Assembly: GCA_900318205.1 (NCBI GenBank)
Contig: ONJS01000019.1
Location: forward strand, 1-62,275
Source of the DNA: an uncultured Prevotellaceae bacterium
GTDB taxonomy: Bacteria > Bacteroidota > Bacteroidia > Bacteroidales > Muribaculaceae
DNA length: 62,275 bases
Reading direction: 5' to 3'
Positions 26,991 to 35,812 of this stretch are shown here, in pieces. A model generated the notes under the pieces. The model was not told where the DNA came from. It saw only the letters and a list, made by a program, of their open reading frames with translations, and ran no database searches. The number at the start of each line of letters is the position of its first letter. Position 1 is the stretch's first letter. The position numbers and the translations under genes are program-made.

Positions 26991-27569
26991 CTATCTCATT
27001 TTACAGACGATCTTCATCTGTGTCAGTTCGGAGATCCAGCCTTCTTTTTTATCCTTGAGGGATTCCAAGAAGGGGATGATGTCGTCACCGTATGCCCTGC
27101 GCGAATAGAAATTGAGTTGTACTGCTTTCTTGCCATTGACGGTTACAGGTTTGTAGTGATGGATGTCAACCTCTACCAGATTCAGCTTGCCGTCCGCCCC
27201 ATCGCTTACCAAGAAATCAAGGACATACTCTCCGTCTCTCTCATAGACGAGATAATTGCAGCATTTGTCTGACTTCTTGCGCTCTTCAAGTTCCTGGACC
27301 TTGGCCTCAACAGCATCACGAACTGTTAATGCCTCAGAGAAGGCCAGCGAAACCGTCAACATCTGCTCATAATTGTCAAACGTCTCCCCCTTGGGCAGCC
27401 ATTCCTGAATATAATAAGGCTCAATGGGATGTTGAGACCACTTGAGCTCAAATTTCTTGCCTTGAAACTTGAGCGTTTTTCCAACTTGGAGATTGTCAAC
27501 TACTTCTTCCTGTGCAAAAGCCATCACACAAGTCAGTATCATCATCAAGGATAATCCAATTCTTTTCAT
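26991..27569 (-). CDS. Secreted protein of unknown function, first gene of operon
   Basis: 192 residues from ATG 27569 (MKRIGLSLMMILTCVMAFAQ signal peptide); an ATG four codons earlier is less likely. The mature protein is mixed alpha/beta (LEERKKSDKCCNYLVYERDG with two adjacent Cys). No family is recognised. It follows a good promoter with a palindrome at its -33 box, and heads a string of four genes with gaps of 36, 4 and 17 bases. Confidence 0.7.
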   Translation of the reverse strand: MKRIGLSLMMILTCVMAFAQEEVVDNLQVGKTLKFQGKKFELKWSQHPIEPYYIQEWLPKGETFDNYEQMLTVSLAFSEALTVRDAVEAKVQELEERKKSDKCCNYLVYERDGEYVLDFLVSDGADGKLNLVEVDIHHYKPVTVNGKKAVQLNFYSRRAYGDDIIPFLESLKDKKEGWISELTQMKIVCKMR

Positions 27570-27641
27570 AATCAATTCCAATTTCAGTTTCTTTTATTTA
27601 TGTTATAATGTTATAGATAGTTTTAGGTCTATGATTTGCTG

Positions 27642-27683
27642 CAAAGTTAGAGACAATTACCGAAACCTGCAATAGATTGCAGG
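27642..27683 (-). promoter_or_regulatory. Promoter with palindromic operator candidate
   Basis: Minus strand: TTG (27672-27670), 20-base spacer, TAACTTTG (27649-27642). An 8-bp perfect inverted repeat, CCTGCAAT-AG-ATTGCAGG (27666-27683), covers the -33 box, where a repressor would block polymerase. It could also be a simple hairpin. Confidence 0.65.
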
Positions 27684-27709
27684 CCATTTTGAGTGTTGAA
27701 GATTACCAT

Positions 27710-27752
27710 AATGGAGCGCAACCGACTGTAAACAAGTCGGTTGTGCTTCATT
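27710..27752. terminator. Hairpin between GH97 and the secreted-protein operon
   Basis: 18-bp arms (27710-27727 and 27735-27752, two G-T wobbles) with a 7-nt loop. It lies after the stop of the GH97 gene (27783) and just upstream of the neighbouring promoter. T runs are poor on both strands. Confidence 0.55.
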
Positions 27753-27782
27753 ATTTATACGTTGTCGGCAGGAGTGACGATG

Positions 27783-30056
27783 TTACAGTTCGCGGATGGT
27801 GATGCCGAAACCGCCAGAGCGTGCCATACGCAGCTTCATGACGGTCTTGGCTGTGACCTTCTTGCGGGTGATGGTGTAGGCCTGCGGGTTGGTCTCATAG
27901 TCGGCGTTCTTGGCGTCGGCATAGATGGTGGCCTCATACTTCACGCCGGGCTTCAGGAAGTCGAGTTTGAAGGACACTTCGCGGGCATCCTCGCCGTTGA
28001 TACCGCCCACGTACCACACATCGTGTGGCTTGGCGGTCTTGAGGTCGGCAGCGGTGGCTCCGTCGGGCAGGGCATAGATAAATTTGGTCACACCGTTCAC
28101 CACATCCTTCTTACCGTCGGGCAGTTTGGCGACGCCCTCCGATGCCTTGTTGATTGTGGACATCTTGGGATGACGTGCAGTAACCATATACTCACCAGGC
28201 TCGGCCATCAGGTAGATGCTCTTGTCCCAATCCACGGCGACGTCCTTGATGAACTGGAAGGCGTCCATGAAGCGGGCGTAGTTCTCAGGCAGGTCGGCAG
28301 CCATCTGCAGCGGGGAGTAGAAGGTGACATAGAGTCCCAACTGGTTGCAGATGGTGTGACGCATCTTGTCGGCCCAGCCGCTGACTTTCTCCAGGTCCAT
28401 CTCGAAGATGCCGGGGGTGAAGTCCATGGGACCACCCTGCAGGCGGGTGAAGGGATATACTGCCGTCTGGCCCGGATCAATGCCGGCGCGGAACTCATTA
28501 CCCATAGCGCTCTCGTTACCGATCATGTTGGGCCAGGTGCGGCACAATCCCGTGGGACGCACGGCCTCGTGGGCATTGACCATAACGTGGTGCTTGGCGG
28601 CCTCGGTGACGGCATAGTGGTAGTGGTTGATCAGGGGCTGGCTGTAGTGGTACTCGCCGTAGGGGATGATTCTGCCCACATAGCCGCTCTTGACGGCGTC
28701 ATAGCCGTACTTGTTCATCAGGGTGTAGGCCTGCTCCATCCAGCGCTCGTAGTTCACCGTCGATGAGGAACTCTCGTGGTGCATGATCAGGCGGATGCCT
28801 TTTTGGTGGGCATAGGCGTTGAGAGCGGGCAGGTCAAAGTCGGGGTAGGGGGTGATGAAGTCAAAGACGAAATCCTTCTGCTTGCCGTACCAGTCTTCCC
28901 AGCCTTCGTTCCAGCCCTCGATGAGCAGGGCGTCAAAGCCGTTCTCGGCGGCAAAGTCGATGTAGCGACGCACGTTCTCGTTGTTGGCACCGTGCTTGCC
29001 GTGAGGCTTGGAATGGGCATAGTCGGTTTTGCCCAACTGAACCGAGGGGTAGTCGTTGGTGTAGGACCACTGGCTCTTGCCGCTGATCATTTCCCACCAC
29101 ACACCCATGTACTTGGTGGGGTGGATCCAAGACACGTCCTTGATGGCGCAAGGGTCATTGAGGTTGAGCACGAGGCGCGAGGCGAGCACCTCGGTAGCGC
29201 TGCGGCACACCATGATTGAGCGCCAAGGCGTCTTGCACGGGGCCTGCATGCGGCCTTTCACGCCCTCGGCATCGGGGGTGAGCCAAGTGCGCAGCACGAA
29301 GTTCTTGTCGTCCAGGTCAAGGTTGGTCGTGGGATAGTCGAGCACGGCGGCCTCGTGGATGTTGATGTAGAGACCTTGGTCGGTTTTCATCTGCAGCGCG
29401 GTCTGGACGCCGGTGGGAGAGAAGGCAGTATTAGGCCATCCGCAGCCCACGCGTGCCTTGGGCGTCAACTCGCGCACCTGCGACAGGCGCGAACGGGTGG
29501 GCCTGAACTCCTGCGTGGAGTAGTCGCCGGGAATCCACCAGGCAATGTGGTCGCCCGTGAGGGCAAACTGCGTCAACTCTTCCTTGATCATGAAATAGGT
29601 CAACGCATTCTCCATGGGGAACTCGTAGCGGAAGCCAATGCCGTCGTCATAGACGCGGAAGCGCACATGCATGGCAACTGGTTTCTCGCCATCCTTTTCT
29701 GCAGGCTGCTGCAATTTTACCAGCAACTCATTGTAGTGGTTACGGATGGTGGCTTCTTCGCCCCATACCGGTTCCCATGTCTCGTCAAATGTAGAGGTCT
29801 GCTTGTCGATGAGGACAAAATCCTTGTTCAACTGGTAGCCTCCCCTGAGCTCGAAACCGAGTTGTGAAGGCAGGATGACCGCCTGGCCGTTAAAGTCAAG
29901 CGAATAGTTGGGAACTCCGTTCACCAGGGCAAATTTCAAGACCAGCTCCCCGTTGGGGCTCGTCAAGGTGAGTGCATTATTCATTTGGGCAGCACTCGGC
30001 AGGAAAGCCGACAGGGCGACTATCGCTGCAATCAGGATGGTTTTGAATTTTTTCAT
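27783..30056 (-). CDS. Glycoside hydrolase family 97 (alpha-glucosidase/SusB-like)
   Basis: 757 residues, signal peptide MKKFKTILIAAIVALSAFLP. It has the GH97 three-part layout: N-terminal beta-sandwich (about 28-290, SPNGELVLKFALVNGVPNYSL), central (beta/alpha)8 barrel (about 300-640) and C-terminal beta domain. Conserved acidic residues are in ALLIEGWNEGWEDWYG (about 390), NAHEAVRPTGLCRTWPN (about 505) and GNESAMGNEF (about 525). The Glu after HxA/IE pattern fits the inverting alpha-glucosidase branch rather than the retaining alpha-galactosidase branch, which has an Asp nucleophile. The enzyme removes alpha-linked sugars in the periplasm. It stands alone, without SusC/D genes nearby. Confidence 0.9.
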   Translation of the reverse strand: MKKFKTILIAAIVALSAFLPSAAQMNNALTLTSPNGELVLKFALVNGVPNYSLDFNGQAVILPSQLGFELRGGYQLNKDFVLIDKQTSTFDETWEPVWGEEATIRNHYNELLVKLQQPAEKDGEKPVAMHVRFRVYDDGIGFRYEFPMENALTYFMIKEELTQFALTGDHIAWWIPGDYSTQEFRPTRSRLSQVRELTPKARVGCGWPNTAFSPTGVQTALQMKTDQGLYINIHEAAVLDYPTTNLDLDDKNFVLRTWLTPDAEGVKGRMQAPCKTPWRSIMVCRSATEVLASRLVLNLNDPCAIKDVSWIHPTKYMGVWWEMISGKSQWSYTNDYPSVQLGKTDYAHSKPHGKHGANNENVRRYIDFAAENGFDALLIEGWNEGWEDWYGKQKDFVFDFITPYPDFDLPALNAYAHQKGIRLIMHHESSSSTVNYERWMEQAYTLMNKYGYDAVKSGYVGRIIPYGEYHYSQPLINHYHYAVTEAAKHHVMVNAHEAVRPTGLCRTWPNMIGNESAMGNEFRAGIDPGQTAVYPFTRLQGGPMDFTPGIFEMDLEKVSGWADKMRHTICNQLGLYVTFYSPLQMAADLPENYARFMDAFQFIKDVAVDWDKSIYLMAEPGEYMVTARHPKMSTINKASEGVAKLPDGKKDVVNGVTKFIYALPDGATAADLKTAKPHDVWYVGGINGEDAREVSFKLDFLKPGVKYEATIYADAKNADYETNPQAYTITRKKVTAKTVMKLRMARSGGFGITIREL

Positions 30057-30320
30057 TGTTATAGTGGCTAAATGACAGTAATTGACTCATGTTTCTTTGT
30101 TCCAGTTCGCAAATTTCGCAAGAATTCTTGAAGTATGCAAGCAATTATTCTCAAGATTTAGTGAATGGCAATCATCAATCAAAGAGATTATTGGGTAAAT
30201 CATCCCGCGCTTAGCGACATGTCCCATCTCTCAGCCAGCATTCATTTTGCCATTTTAATCTCCAAAGCCAATTAGATTTAGTAAGTGGCTCAAAAGACAC
30301 AGTTTTTCGGGAAAAAAGTG

Positions 30321-30328
30321 TATCTTTG
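30321..30328 (+). promoter_or_regulatory. -7 box TATCTTTG upstream of the C69 peptidase
   Basis: A perfect TAnnTTTG, 29 bases before the start at 30357. No TTG at the expected -33 spacing. The rest of 30057-30320 has no gene; a 12-bp palindrome CAAGAATTCTTG lies at 30119-30130. Confidence 0.6.
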
Positions 30329-30356
30329 TAGTCAAACAAATGTAAGTATTGGAATC

Positions 30357-32030
30357 ATGAAGAGATTATTGTTATTGCTGATGGTTGCTGTGCTGGGTCT
30401 GGCACAGGGCGAGGCCTGCACGAGTATCTTGGTGGGGAAGAAGGCGAGTGCCGACGGCTCGGTGATGTGTACCTACAACATCGACTCTTGGGGTGCGTGC
30501 CACAAGATGTACCGCTACGAGGCGGGCAGGCACCCTGCCGGAACGATGCGCAAGATATATGACCGCGACTCGCGGGTCTATCACGGGGAGATTCCCGAGG
30601 CACCGGTGACCTACCTGGTCACGGGCAACATCAACGAGTGGCAGGTGGCGATAGCCGAGACGACCTTCGAGGGGCGCGAGGAACTGATTGACAGTGAAGG
30701 TACCATTGACTATGGTTCGCTCATGGATCTGGGATTGCAGCGGGCTCGCACGGCACGTGAGGCCATCAATGTGATGACAAGTCTGGCCGAGGAGTACGGC
30801 TTCTGCAGCTCGGGCGAGTCGTTCACGGTGTGCGACCCCAATGAGGCATGGATTCTTGAGATGTCGGGCTGTGGACCGGGCAGCAAGAGCGTGGTCTGGA
30901 TTGCCGTGCGCGTGCCCGACAATGCTGTGATGGCTCATGCCAACCAGAGCCGCATTCGCCGTGTGGACCTGAAAGATAAAAAGAATGTGATGATTTCGCC
31001 CAACTGCATCAAGTTTGCTCGCGAGCGTGGCTACTTCAAGGGCAAGGACAGCGAGTTCAGTTTCTGTGACGCCTACAACCCGCCCACCTTCGGTGGCCGT
31101 CGGTTGGGTGACTCGCGCGTGTGGGCGATATACCGCCATCTGACCACGGGGATGGACCGCTATCTGCCTTATGTGGAAGGCAAGTTGCCCATGAGCGAGG
31201 TGGAGCCGTTACCCATGTGGATTATCCCCGATAAGCCCGTCAGTGTGGGCGACGTCATCGATTGCCTGCGTGACCGTTTCGAGGGCACCGAGTTTGCCAT
31301 GGACGACGATCCGGGCGCAGGAATCTATGACAGCCCCTTCCGTCCGCAGCCGTCCCGCTATAACGACGATGGCACGACCATGTTCCACGAGCGGTCGGTG
31401 GCAACGACGCACACTGCCTTTACTTGGGTGTGCCAGTTGCGCGGTTTCATGCCGCGCGAGGTGGGCGGCGTCATCTGGTGGGGCAACGACGACAGCGGTA
31501 TGGTGGCCTATACGCCCGTCTATTGCTGTGCCGACCGTGTGCCGCACTGCTACAATGACCCCAAGGCCGACGCCTACACTTTCAGCGATGAGAGCGCCTA
31601 CTGGGTGTGCAACTGGGTCAGCAATATGGTTTATCCCCGATGGAGCCTCCTCTATCCCGAACTCCAGCAGGTGCGCGACTCGCTACAGGCCAGCTACTTT
31701 GACCGCCAGGCTGCAGTCGAGGCACGGGCACTTGAATTGATGAACACCGACCGCAACGCCGCTATTGCCCTGCTGACCGACTACGGCTGCGAGGTGGGCG
31801 ACCAGATGGTGGCGCGATGGCGCCAGATGGCTTATCACATGATTGTGAAGTATAACGACGGTGTCATCCGTCAGGAGGAGAATGGCCAGTACCTGCGCAA
31901 CTCCAGCGGTTTCCGACCTCGCCTCACCCGTCCCGGTATGAGCGATAAGGTGCGCCGCCGCATCCACCAGTCCACCGGCACCCGCTTCGAGGTTCCCCCA
32001 ACCGATAGCCTCGACACTTCCTACATGTAG
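30357..32030 (+). CDS. Peptidase family C69 (dipeptidase-like), secreted
   Basis: 557 residues from ATG 30357, which follows the -7 box; the longer frame would start upstream of transcription. A short signal (MKRLLLLLMVAVLGLAQGEA) is followed by Cys21 in ACTSILVGKKAS. In this Ntn-hydrolase family the Cys becomes the N-terminal nucleophile after processing. Other typical stretches are SVMCTYNIDSW, YLVTGNINEWQVAIAETTF (about 95) and EAWILEMSG. Predicted to split dipeptides or short peptides outside the inner membrane. Transcribed on its own. Confidence 0.88.
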   Translation: MKRLLLLLMVAVLGLAQGEACTSILVGKKASADGSVMCTYNIDSWGACHKMYRYEAGRHPAGTMRKIYDRDSRVYHGEIPEAPVTYLVTGNINEWQVAIAETTFEGREELIDSEGTIDYGSLMDLGLQRARTAREAINVMTSLAEEYGFCSSGESFTVCDPNEAWILEMSGCGPGSKSVVWIAVRVPDNAVMAHANQSRIRRVDLKDKKNVMISPNCIKFARERGYFKGKDSEFSFCDAYNPPTFGGRRLGDSRVWAIYRHLTTGMDRYLPYVEGKLPMSEVEPLPMWIIPDKPVSVGDVIDCLRDRFEGTEFAMDDDPGAGIYDSPFRPQPSRYNDDGTTMFHERSVATTHTAFTWVCQLRGFMPREVGGVIWWGNDDSGMVAYTPVYCCADRVPHCYNDPKADAYTFSDESAYWVCNWVSNMVYPRWSLLYPELQQVRDSLQASYFDRQAAVEARALELMNTDRNAAIALLTDYGCEVGDQMVARWRQMAYHMIVKYNDGVIRQEENGQYLRNSSGFRPRLTRPGMSDKVRRRIHQSTGTRFEVPPTDSLDTSYM

Positions 32031-32094
32031 GAACACTCATAACGATAATGAATCAAAATGAAAATACGTTGAATCAATAAAGAAAGGATCAGAT

Positions 32095-32475
32095 ATGGAT
32101 GACGAGAACAAGTTAAAGGAACAATTAGGTTTAGGGCCCGATGAAGAGTATCTGTGTTTTTCTCACATGGGCGGCGCAGGCACCATCCGGTGTAAGGAGT
32201 GCGGCCATCATGAGGACATTATCAGCTTCGTTCATGGCATTTCATCCTGTGATATAGGCAGGCAATGTCCTCATTGCCACGCGTTTGTGGTAGAGCATAA
32301 CGAGGGCGAGGAGTATCATGCTTTCGGTGAATCGACCGAGGACTTCGTCTGCCCCGAGTGCGGCACAGTCATCAGGAAGAAAGAAGAACCCTTCCTGAAA
32401 GGCAACGACGACCCGCTGTTCTGCCCCAAGTGCCACAGCCCCCGATTGGTTTACGAACTCAGCTATCTCACCTAG
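32095..32475 (+). CDS. Small protein with four CxxC zinc-ribbon knuckles
   Basis: 126 residues, cytosolic. Four CxxC(H) pairs occur in order: CKECGH, CPHCH, CPECG and CPKCH, enough for two zinc ribbons. The first 25 residues are acidic. A good ribosome binding site (AGAAAGGATCAG) precedes the ATG. The function is unknown; it may bind nucleic acid or another protein. It lies 64 bases after the C69 gene and could share its transcript. Confidence 0.72.
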   Translation: MDDENKLKEQLGLGPDEEYLCFSHMGGAGTIRCKECGHHEDIISFVHGISSCDIGRQCPHCHAFVVEHNEGEEYHAFGESTEDFVCPECGTVIRKKEEPFLKGNDDPLFCPKCHSPRLVYELSYLT

Positions 32476-32521
32476 AGCACTGAGTCCGCAATATTCTCAC
32501 TCTCACATGGTGGCGACAGTA

Positions 32522-32821
32522 TCAGTCGTCACTATTATTATCTTTACGTTTGAGCTTGTTCTTGAGACGCTTATAGCCCTCTACGCCTAGGATTGTCAGG
32601 CCCCCATATTGGCAAGTCTTTGCCAAGCCGAATAGGACAGTCCATAATATGCCCTTGGCGGTAACGCTGATTGGCAGCAGCATTTGGGCAAACGACAGGA
32701 TATAGAACGGGATGCAGCACAACAGCACGATGACTCCAGTCCTGAACGAGAGTGACTGCAGCCATGTCTTCAACTTATGCCACAGGTTCAATATGGCTTC
32801 TTTCAGAGAAAGGTGCTTCAT
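32522..32821 (-). CDS. Small membrane protein, last gene of redox operon
   Basis: 99 residues. Two predicted membrane helices (TGVIVLLCCIPFYILSFAQ, about 29-47; GILWTVLFGLAKTCQYGGLT, about 57-76) flanked by basic segments. It ends in KRKDNNSDD. No family recognised. Its ATG overlaps the stop of the CPBP gene by 4 bases, so the two are translationally coupled. Confidence 0.68.
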   Translation of the reverse strand: MKHLSLKEAILNLWHKLKTWLQSLSFRTGVIVLLCCIPFYILSFAQMLLPISVTAKGILWTVLFGLAKTCQYGGLTILGVEGYKRLKNKLKRKDNNSDD

Positions 32822-33615
32822 CCTATAGTTTTTCTTCTATTTGTATAAATCAGTAGAACACCCGCTATGAACAAGACAATGCTGGCGACTACAAATTTGG
32901 CGTCAGTCAGAATAATCATCGGTGTTTTCGCCGTCTGCAAGTCTCCAAGACCCAGCCAGCAATAAACGGCAAGCAACGTTACAGTCAGGTTGCAGCCAGC
33001 ATGGAGAGCCACGCTATTCCAGATGTTTCTCGACATAATGAATATCATCCCGTAGAACAGCGCATCAATAGAAGCTCCAAGGAAGTTGCGCACATGGAGC
33101 ATCCCAAACAAGATGGCCATCACCACACAGACCATTACCTGTGCCCTCCGACGTCGGAAAGGTGATATGGCCATTTGCCTGAAGCACAGTTCTTCGAGTA
33201 TTGGTGCCAACAGCACGGCATGAACACTCGACAGCAGGTCCTCACGCAGTTCTGGAGTCGTGTAGGTCAGCGGCTCCATCTGCACGGACTGAAAGAGCCA
33301 CGTGAGGCCATATACGATATATTCCTTTGCGACGAACCAGAGCGGAGCGATTAACAGCAACCCAACAATGACGAGGGGTGTTGGCCGCTTGATGTGAAAC
33401 TGCTGGGCAGCCGGGAACAACTTCGGTTCTACCCGTTGAACGAGAAATAGTGTCAGCCCGATTCCCGCCAATGTGAGCAGCCACGACAGTAACTCGCCGC
33501 CGAACGCCAGCGAGTTACCGCCTATGGGCAGTGCTGTGACATAGATGATCGCTGTGCCGTATGCCGCCGCGATCATCGGCATCAGGGCCTTGAGAAGGCT
33601 GACAATTTTGTTCAT
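32818..33615 (-). CDS. CPBP-family intramembrane metalloprotease
   Basis: 265 residues, about seven or eight membrane helices. The family motifs are present: EELCFRQ (EExxxR, about residue 140) and a later H (MLHVRNFLGASIDALFYGM, about 175). CPBP (CAAX protease and bacteriocin-processing) enzymes cut substrates within the membrane; the substrate here is unknown. It lies 31 bases after the flavin reductase gene in the peroxide operon, an uncommon partnership. Confidence 0.82.
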   Translation of the reverse strand: MNKIVSLLKALMPMIAAAYGTAIIYVTALPIGGNSLAFGGELLSWLLTLAGIGLTLFLVQRVEPKLFPAAQQFHIKRPTPLVIVGLLLIAPLWFVAKEYIVYGLTWLFQSVQMEPLTYTTPELREDLLSSVHAVLLAPILEELCFRQMAISPFRRRRAQVMVCVVMAILFGMLHVRNFLGASIDALFYGMIFIMSRNIWNSVALHAGCNLTVTLLAVYCWLGLGDLQTAKTPMIILTDAKFVVASIVLFIAGVLLIYTNRRKTIG

Positions 33616-33646
33616 CCCGATAAAAAGTTGTCTTGACCTGCGATGA

Positions 33647-34210
33647 TCACTTTAATTGGGCACCGTCAGCAAATGCTTTGCCGACCGTCTTGCCCAGTTG
33701 GATGTAGGTGTGGTGAACGGGATCGAAGGTGATCAGTTCCATTTTCTCCACATCGGGCTTGCCGTCTGCAGCCAGGAACTTCTCATCACAGAGGATGTTG
33801 ACAATTTCGGCGACAAGATAATAGCCCGTTTCTTCCTCATCGATTTTCTCTTTCACTCTACATTCCAGGGTCATTGGGAACTCCTTGAACACGGGGGCAT
33901 TCACGTTGGGAGCCTTCTCGATGGTCCACCCGGTCTTTTCCATCTTGTCGGGCGTATTTCGGCCGCTCACGATGCCCACGTAGTCTGCTGCCAGCATTGT
34001 CCCTAATGTGGCAAAAGTGACAGTGAGTTCCGCATTGTCCTTGAGGTTATCGGTCGTGGCATGAGAACCCAGGGAAATCATGATTTCGTTCATATCCCAC
34101 TGGCCACCCCATGCAGCGTTCATCGCGTTGGGTCTGCCGTCTTTATCGTAGGTGCCGATAATCAGCACAGGTTGTGGAAGCATCCACGCACTTGATTTGA
34201 AACTCTTCAT
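33647..34210 (-). CDS. Flavin reductase-like protein (flavoredoxin type)
   Basis: 187 residues. The FMN-binding split-barrel pattern is clear: QPVLIIGTYDKDGRPNAMNA at the start, ISLGSHATTDNLK, LTVTFAT, and the family end HTYIQLGKTVGKAFADG. Such proteins bind FMN and pass electrons from NAD(P)H or small redox proteins. Ten bases after the GPx-nitroreductase fusion gene, so it may supply reduced flavin or share the stress response. Confidence 0.82.
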   Translation of the reverse strand: MKSFKSSAWMLPQPVLIIGTYDKDGRPNAMNAAWGGQWDMNEIMISLGSHATTDNLKDNAELTVTFATLGTMLAADYVGIVSGRNTPDKMEKTGWTIEKAPNVNAPVFKEFPMTLECRVKEKIDEEETGYYLVAEIVNILCDEKFLAADGKPDVEKMELITFDPVHHTYIQLGKTVGKAFADGAQLK

Positions 34211-34220
34211 GTCTATATGC

Positions 34221-35357
34221 TTATTTGATATACTTCACTTTAGACGCATCGCGAGGCTTGGCGTCGGGCTGCTCGTCGGGATAGCCGATGGCGAGGATGT
34301 AGTTCAGTTTATAGCCCTCGGGGATGTCGAGACGGTCAAGGAAGAATTTGGCTTCGGCGTTCGAGTTCAGGAAGCGGACGGGACCGCCCAGGCAGCAGGT
34401 GCCGAGTCCCATGGACTGCGCTGCCAGCATCATGTTCTCGCCCAGCAAGCCGGCATCAAGAGCACCGCCTTCGGCAGGCGTGCAGACGCAGATCAGGTTG
34501 GGCGCATTGCGGAACATGTTCTTGAAGTCCTTGTCGCGCTTCACCTGCTCGGGATTGTTACGCTTGTAAACCTCTGTCACATCAGCAATCAGCTTTTGGT
34601 CTTCCACGACGCGGATGATCCACGGCTGGCGGTTCATGCCGCTCGGCGCATTGATGCCGGCACGGACGATCACCTCCAGTTTCTCGTGCTCTACGGGTTT
34701 GTCAAGATACTTGCGAATAGAACGACGCGCCATCATATTGCTCAACACGGGATTCACTTCCAACTGGATATCAATATCAACGTCAGACATCTTGTCCGTG
34801 GGCTCGTAGCGCTTCACGACGCGGCCATCGCGGGAAACAAGGAATTTGGTGAAGTTCCACTTGATGTCGCTCTTCTTGTCGTAGTCGGCGTCCTGTTTGC
34901 GGAGCATCTCGTCCATGAACCTGCCCCTCTGGTCGTTGAGGTCAAAGCCACCAAAGCCCTTCTTGGCCTTCAGATAGGTGAAAAGGGGTGACTCATTGGC
35001 TCCGTTTACATCAATCTTGTCGAACTGCGGGAACTTGATGTTGAAGTTGGCTGTGCAGAACTGGTGGATCTCCTTGATGGTACCTGGAGCCTGCTCTCCA
35101 AACTGGTTGCAGGGGAAGTCCAGTATCTCAAGCCCGTCGGCATGGTACTTCTCATAGAGCGCCTCCAGTTCATCATATTGGGGCGTGAAGCCGCAACGCG
35201 TGGCGGTGTTCACGATCAGTAAGACTTTACCCTTGTAGTCGGCGAGTGAAACGTCTTTACCCAAATCATCCTTAACGGTGATGTCATAGATACCCTGTGC
35301 AGATACACCCAGCACACTTGCGACTGCCAACAGGCAGATAGTCATGATTTTCTTCAT
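34221..35357 (-). CDS. Secreted fusion of glutathione peroxidase and nitroreductase
   Basis: 378 residues. Signal peptide MKKIMTICLLAVASVLGVSA. Residues 22-200 are a Cys-type glutathione peroxidase: VNTATRCGFTPQ with the peroxidatic Cys55, FPCNQFG with the tetrad Gln, and WNFTKFLV with Trp and Asn. Residues about 205-378 are a nitroreductase: ARRSIRKYLDKPVEHEKLEV, APSGMNRQPW and GLGTCCLGGPVRF, which bind FMN. The order and lack of an intervening stop make it one polypeptide. A periplasmic enzyme that both reduces peroxides and carries a flavin domain is unusual; the flavin part might recharge the peroxidase (inference). It is third in the operon, 5 bases after the regulator gene. Confidence 0.88.
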   Translation of the reverse strand: MKKIMTICLLAVASVLGVSAQGIYDITVKDDLGKDVSLADYKGKVLLIVNTATRCGFTPQYDELEALYEKYHADGLEILDFPCNQFGEQAPGTIKEIHQFCTANFNIKFPQFDKIDVNGANESPLFTYLKAKKGFGGFDLNDQRGRFMDEMLRKQDADYDKKSDIKWNFTKFLVSRDGRVVKRYEPTDKMSDVDIDIQLEVNPVLSNMMARRSIRKYLDKPVEHEKLEVIVRAGINAPSGMNRQPWIIRVVEDQKLIADVTEVYKRNNPEQVKRDKDFKNMFRNAPNLICVCTPAEGGALDAGLLGENMMLAAQSMGLGTCCLGGPVRFLNSNAEAKFFLDRLDIPEGYKLNYILAIGYPDEQPDAKPRDASKVKYIK

Positions 35358-35362
35358 AAGAG

Positions 35363-35803
35363 TTATTTCTTTAATGTGTTGATAATAGCGTCTAATTCCT
35401 GGGCAAGCAGTTGGTAGTCCTCCAGTTTCAGCGGATAGGTCGTGAGTTGCTTGCCCATGCCTGTAGGTATAAGCTCCAGGGCCTTTCCCTCCATTTGCTT
35501 GCCTTTTTCGGTCAGGCTGACAATGTGCTGACGTTTGTCCTCTTTACCCTTCATGCGGCTGACAATGCCAAGTTTCTCCATGCGTTGGAGTAGGGGAGTG
35601 ACGGTGTTCGTCTCCAGCAGCAGGCGGTGGGCAATGTCGTTCACGGGCTGGCAGTCCTTTTCCCAGAGCACCATCAGCACCAGGTACTGCGGATAGGTGA
35701 TGCCCAGTTCCGTCAGCATCGGTGTATAGGCCTGAGTGACCAGCCTCGCCGCGGTGTAGAGGCGGAAGCAGATCTGATTGTCTATTTGTAATTCAGCGTG
35801 CAT
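35363..35803 (-). CDS. MarR-family regulator, OhrR-like peroxide sensor
   Basis: 146 residues. Winged helix-turn-helix of the MarR type (TYPQYLVLMVLWEKDCQPVN; wing KGKEDKRQHIVSLTEKG). Cys12 in NQICFRLYTAARL sits where OhrR proteins have the peroxide-reactive Cys (LCF..Y..S/AR pattern). Oxidation of that Cys releases OhrR from DNA. It lies between two glutathione peroxidase genes in the operon (9-base and 5-base gaps) and probably binds the twin palindromes at 36430-36447 and 36473-36492. No ohr gene is present; the peroxidases take its place. Confidence 0.85.
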   Translation of the reverse strand: MHAELQIDNQICFRLYTAARLVTQAYTPMLTELGITYPQYLVLMVLWEKDCQPVNDIAHRLLLETNTVTPLLQRMEKLGIVSRMKGKEDKRQHIVSLTEKGKQMEGKALELIPTGMGKQLTTYPLKLEDYQLLAQELDAIINTLKK

Positions 35804-35812
35804 AACTCTTGA

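Noticed and set aside
27666-27683. Terminator of the GH97 gene at the CCTGCAAT palindrome
   Set aside because: A longer hairpin at 27710-27752 is nearer the GH97 stop, and this palindrome covers a -33 box, so an operator is the better reading.
27741-28766. A 341-codon plus-strand frame rich in Gly, His and Val
   Set aside because: Antisense shadow of the GH97 gene, caused by GC-rich codon positions; no start signal or family.
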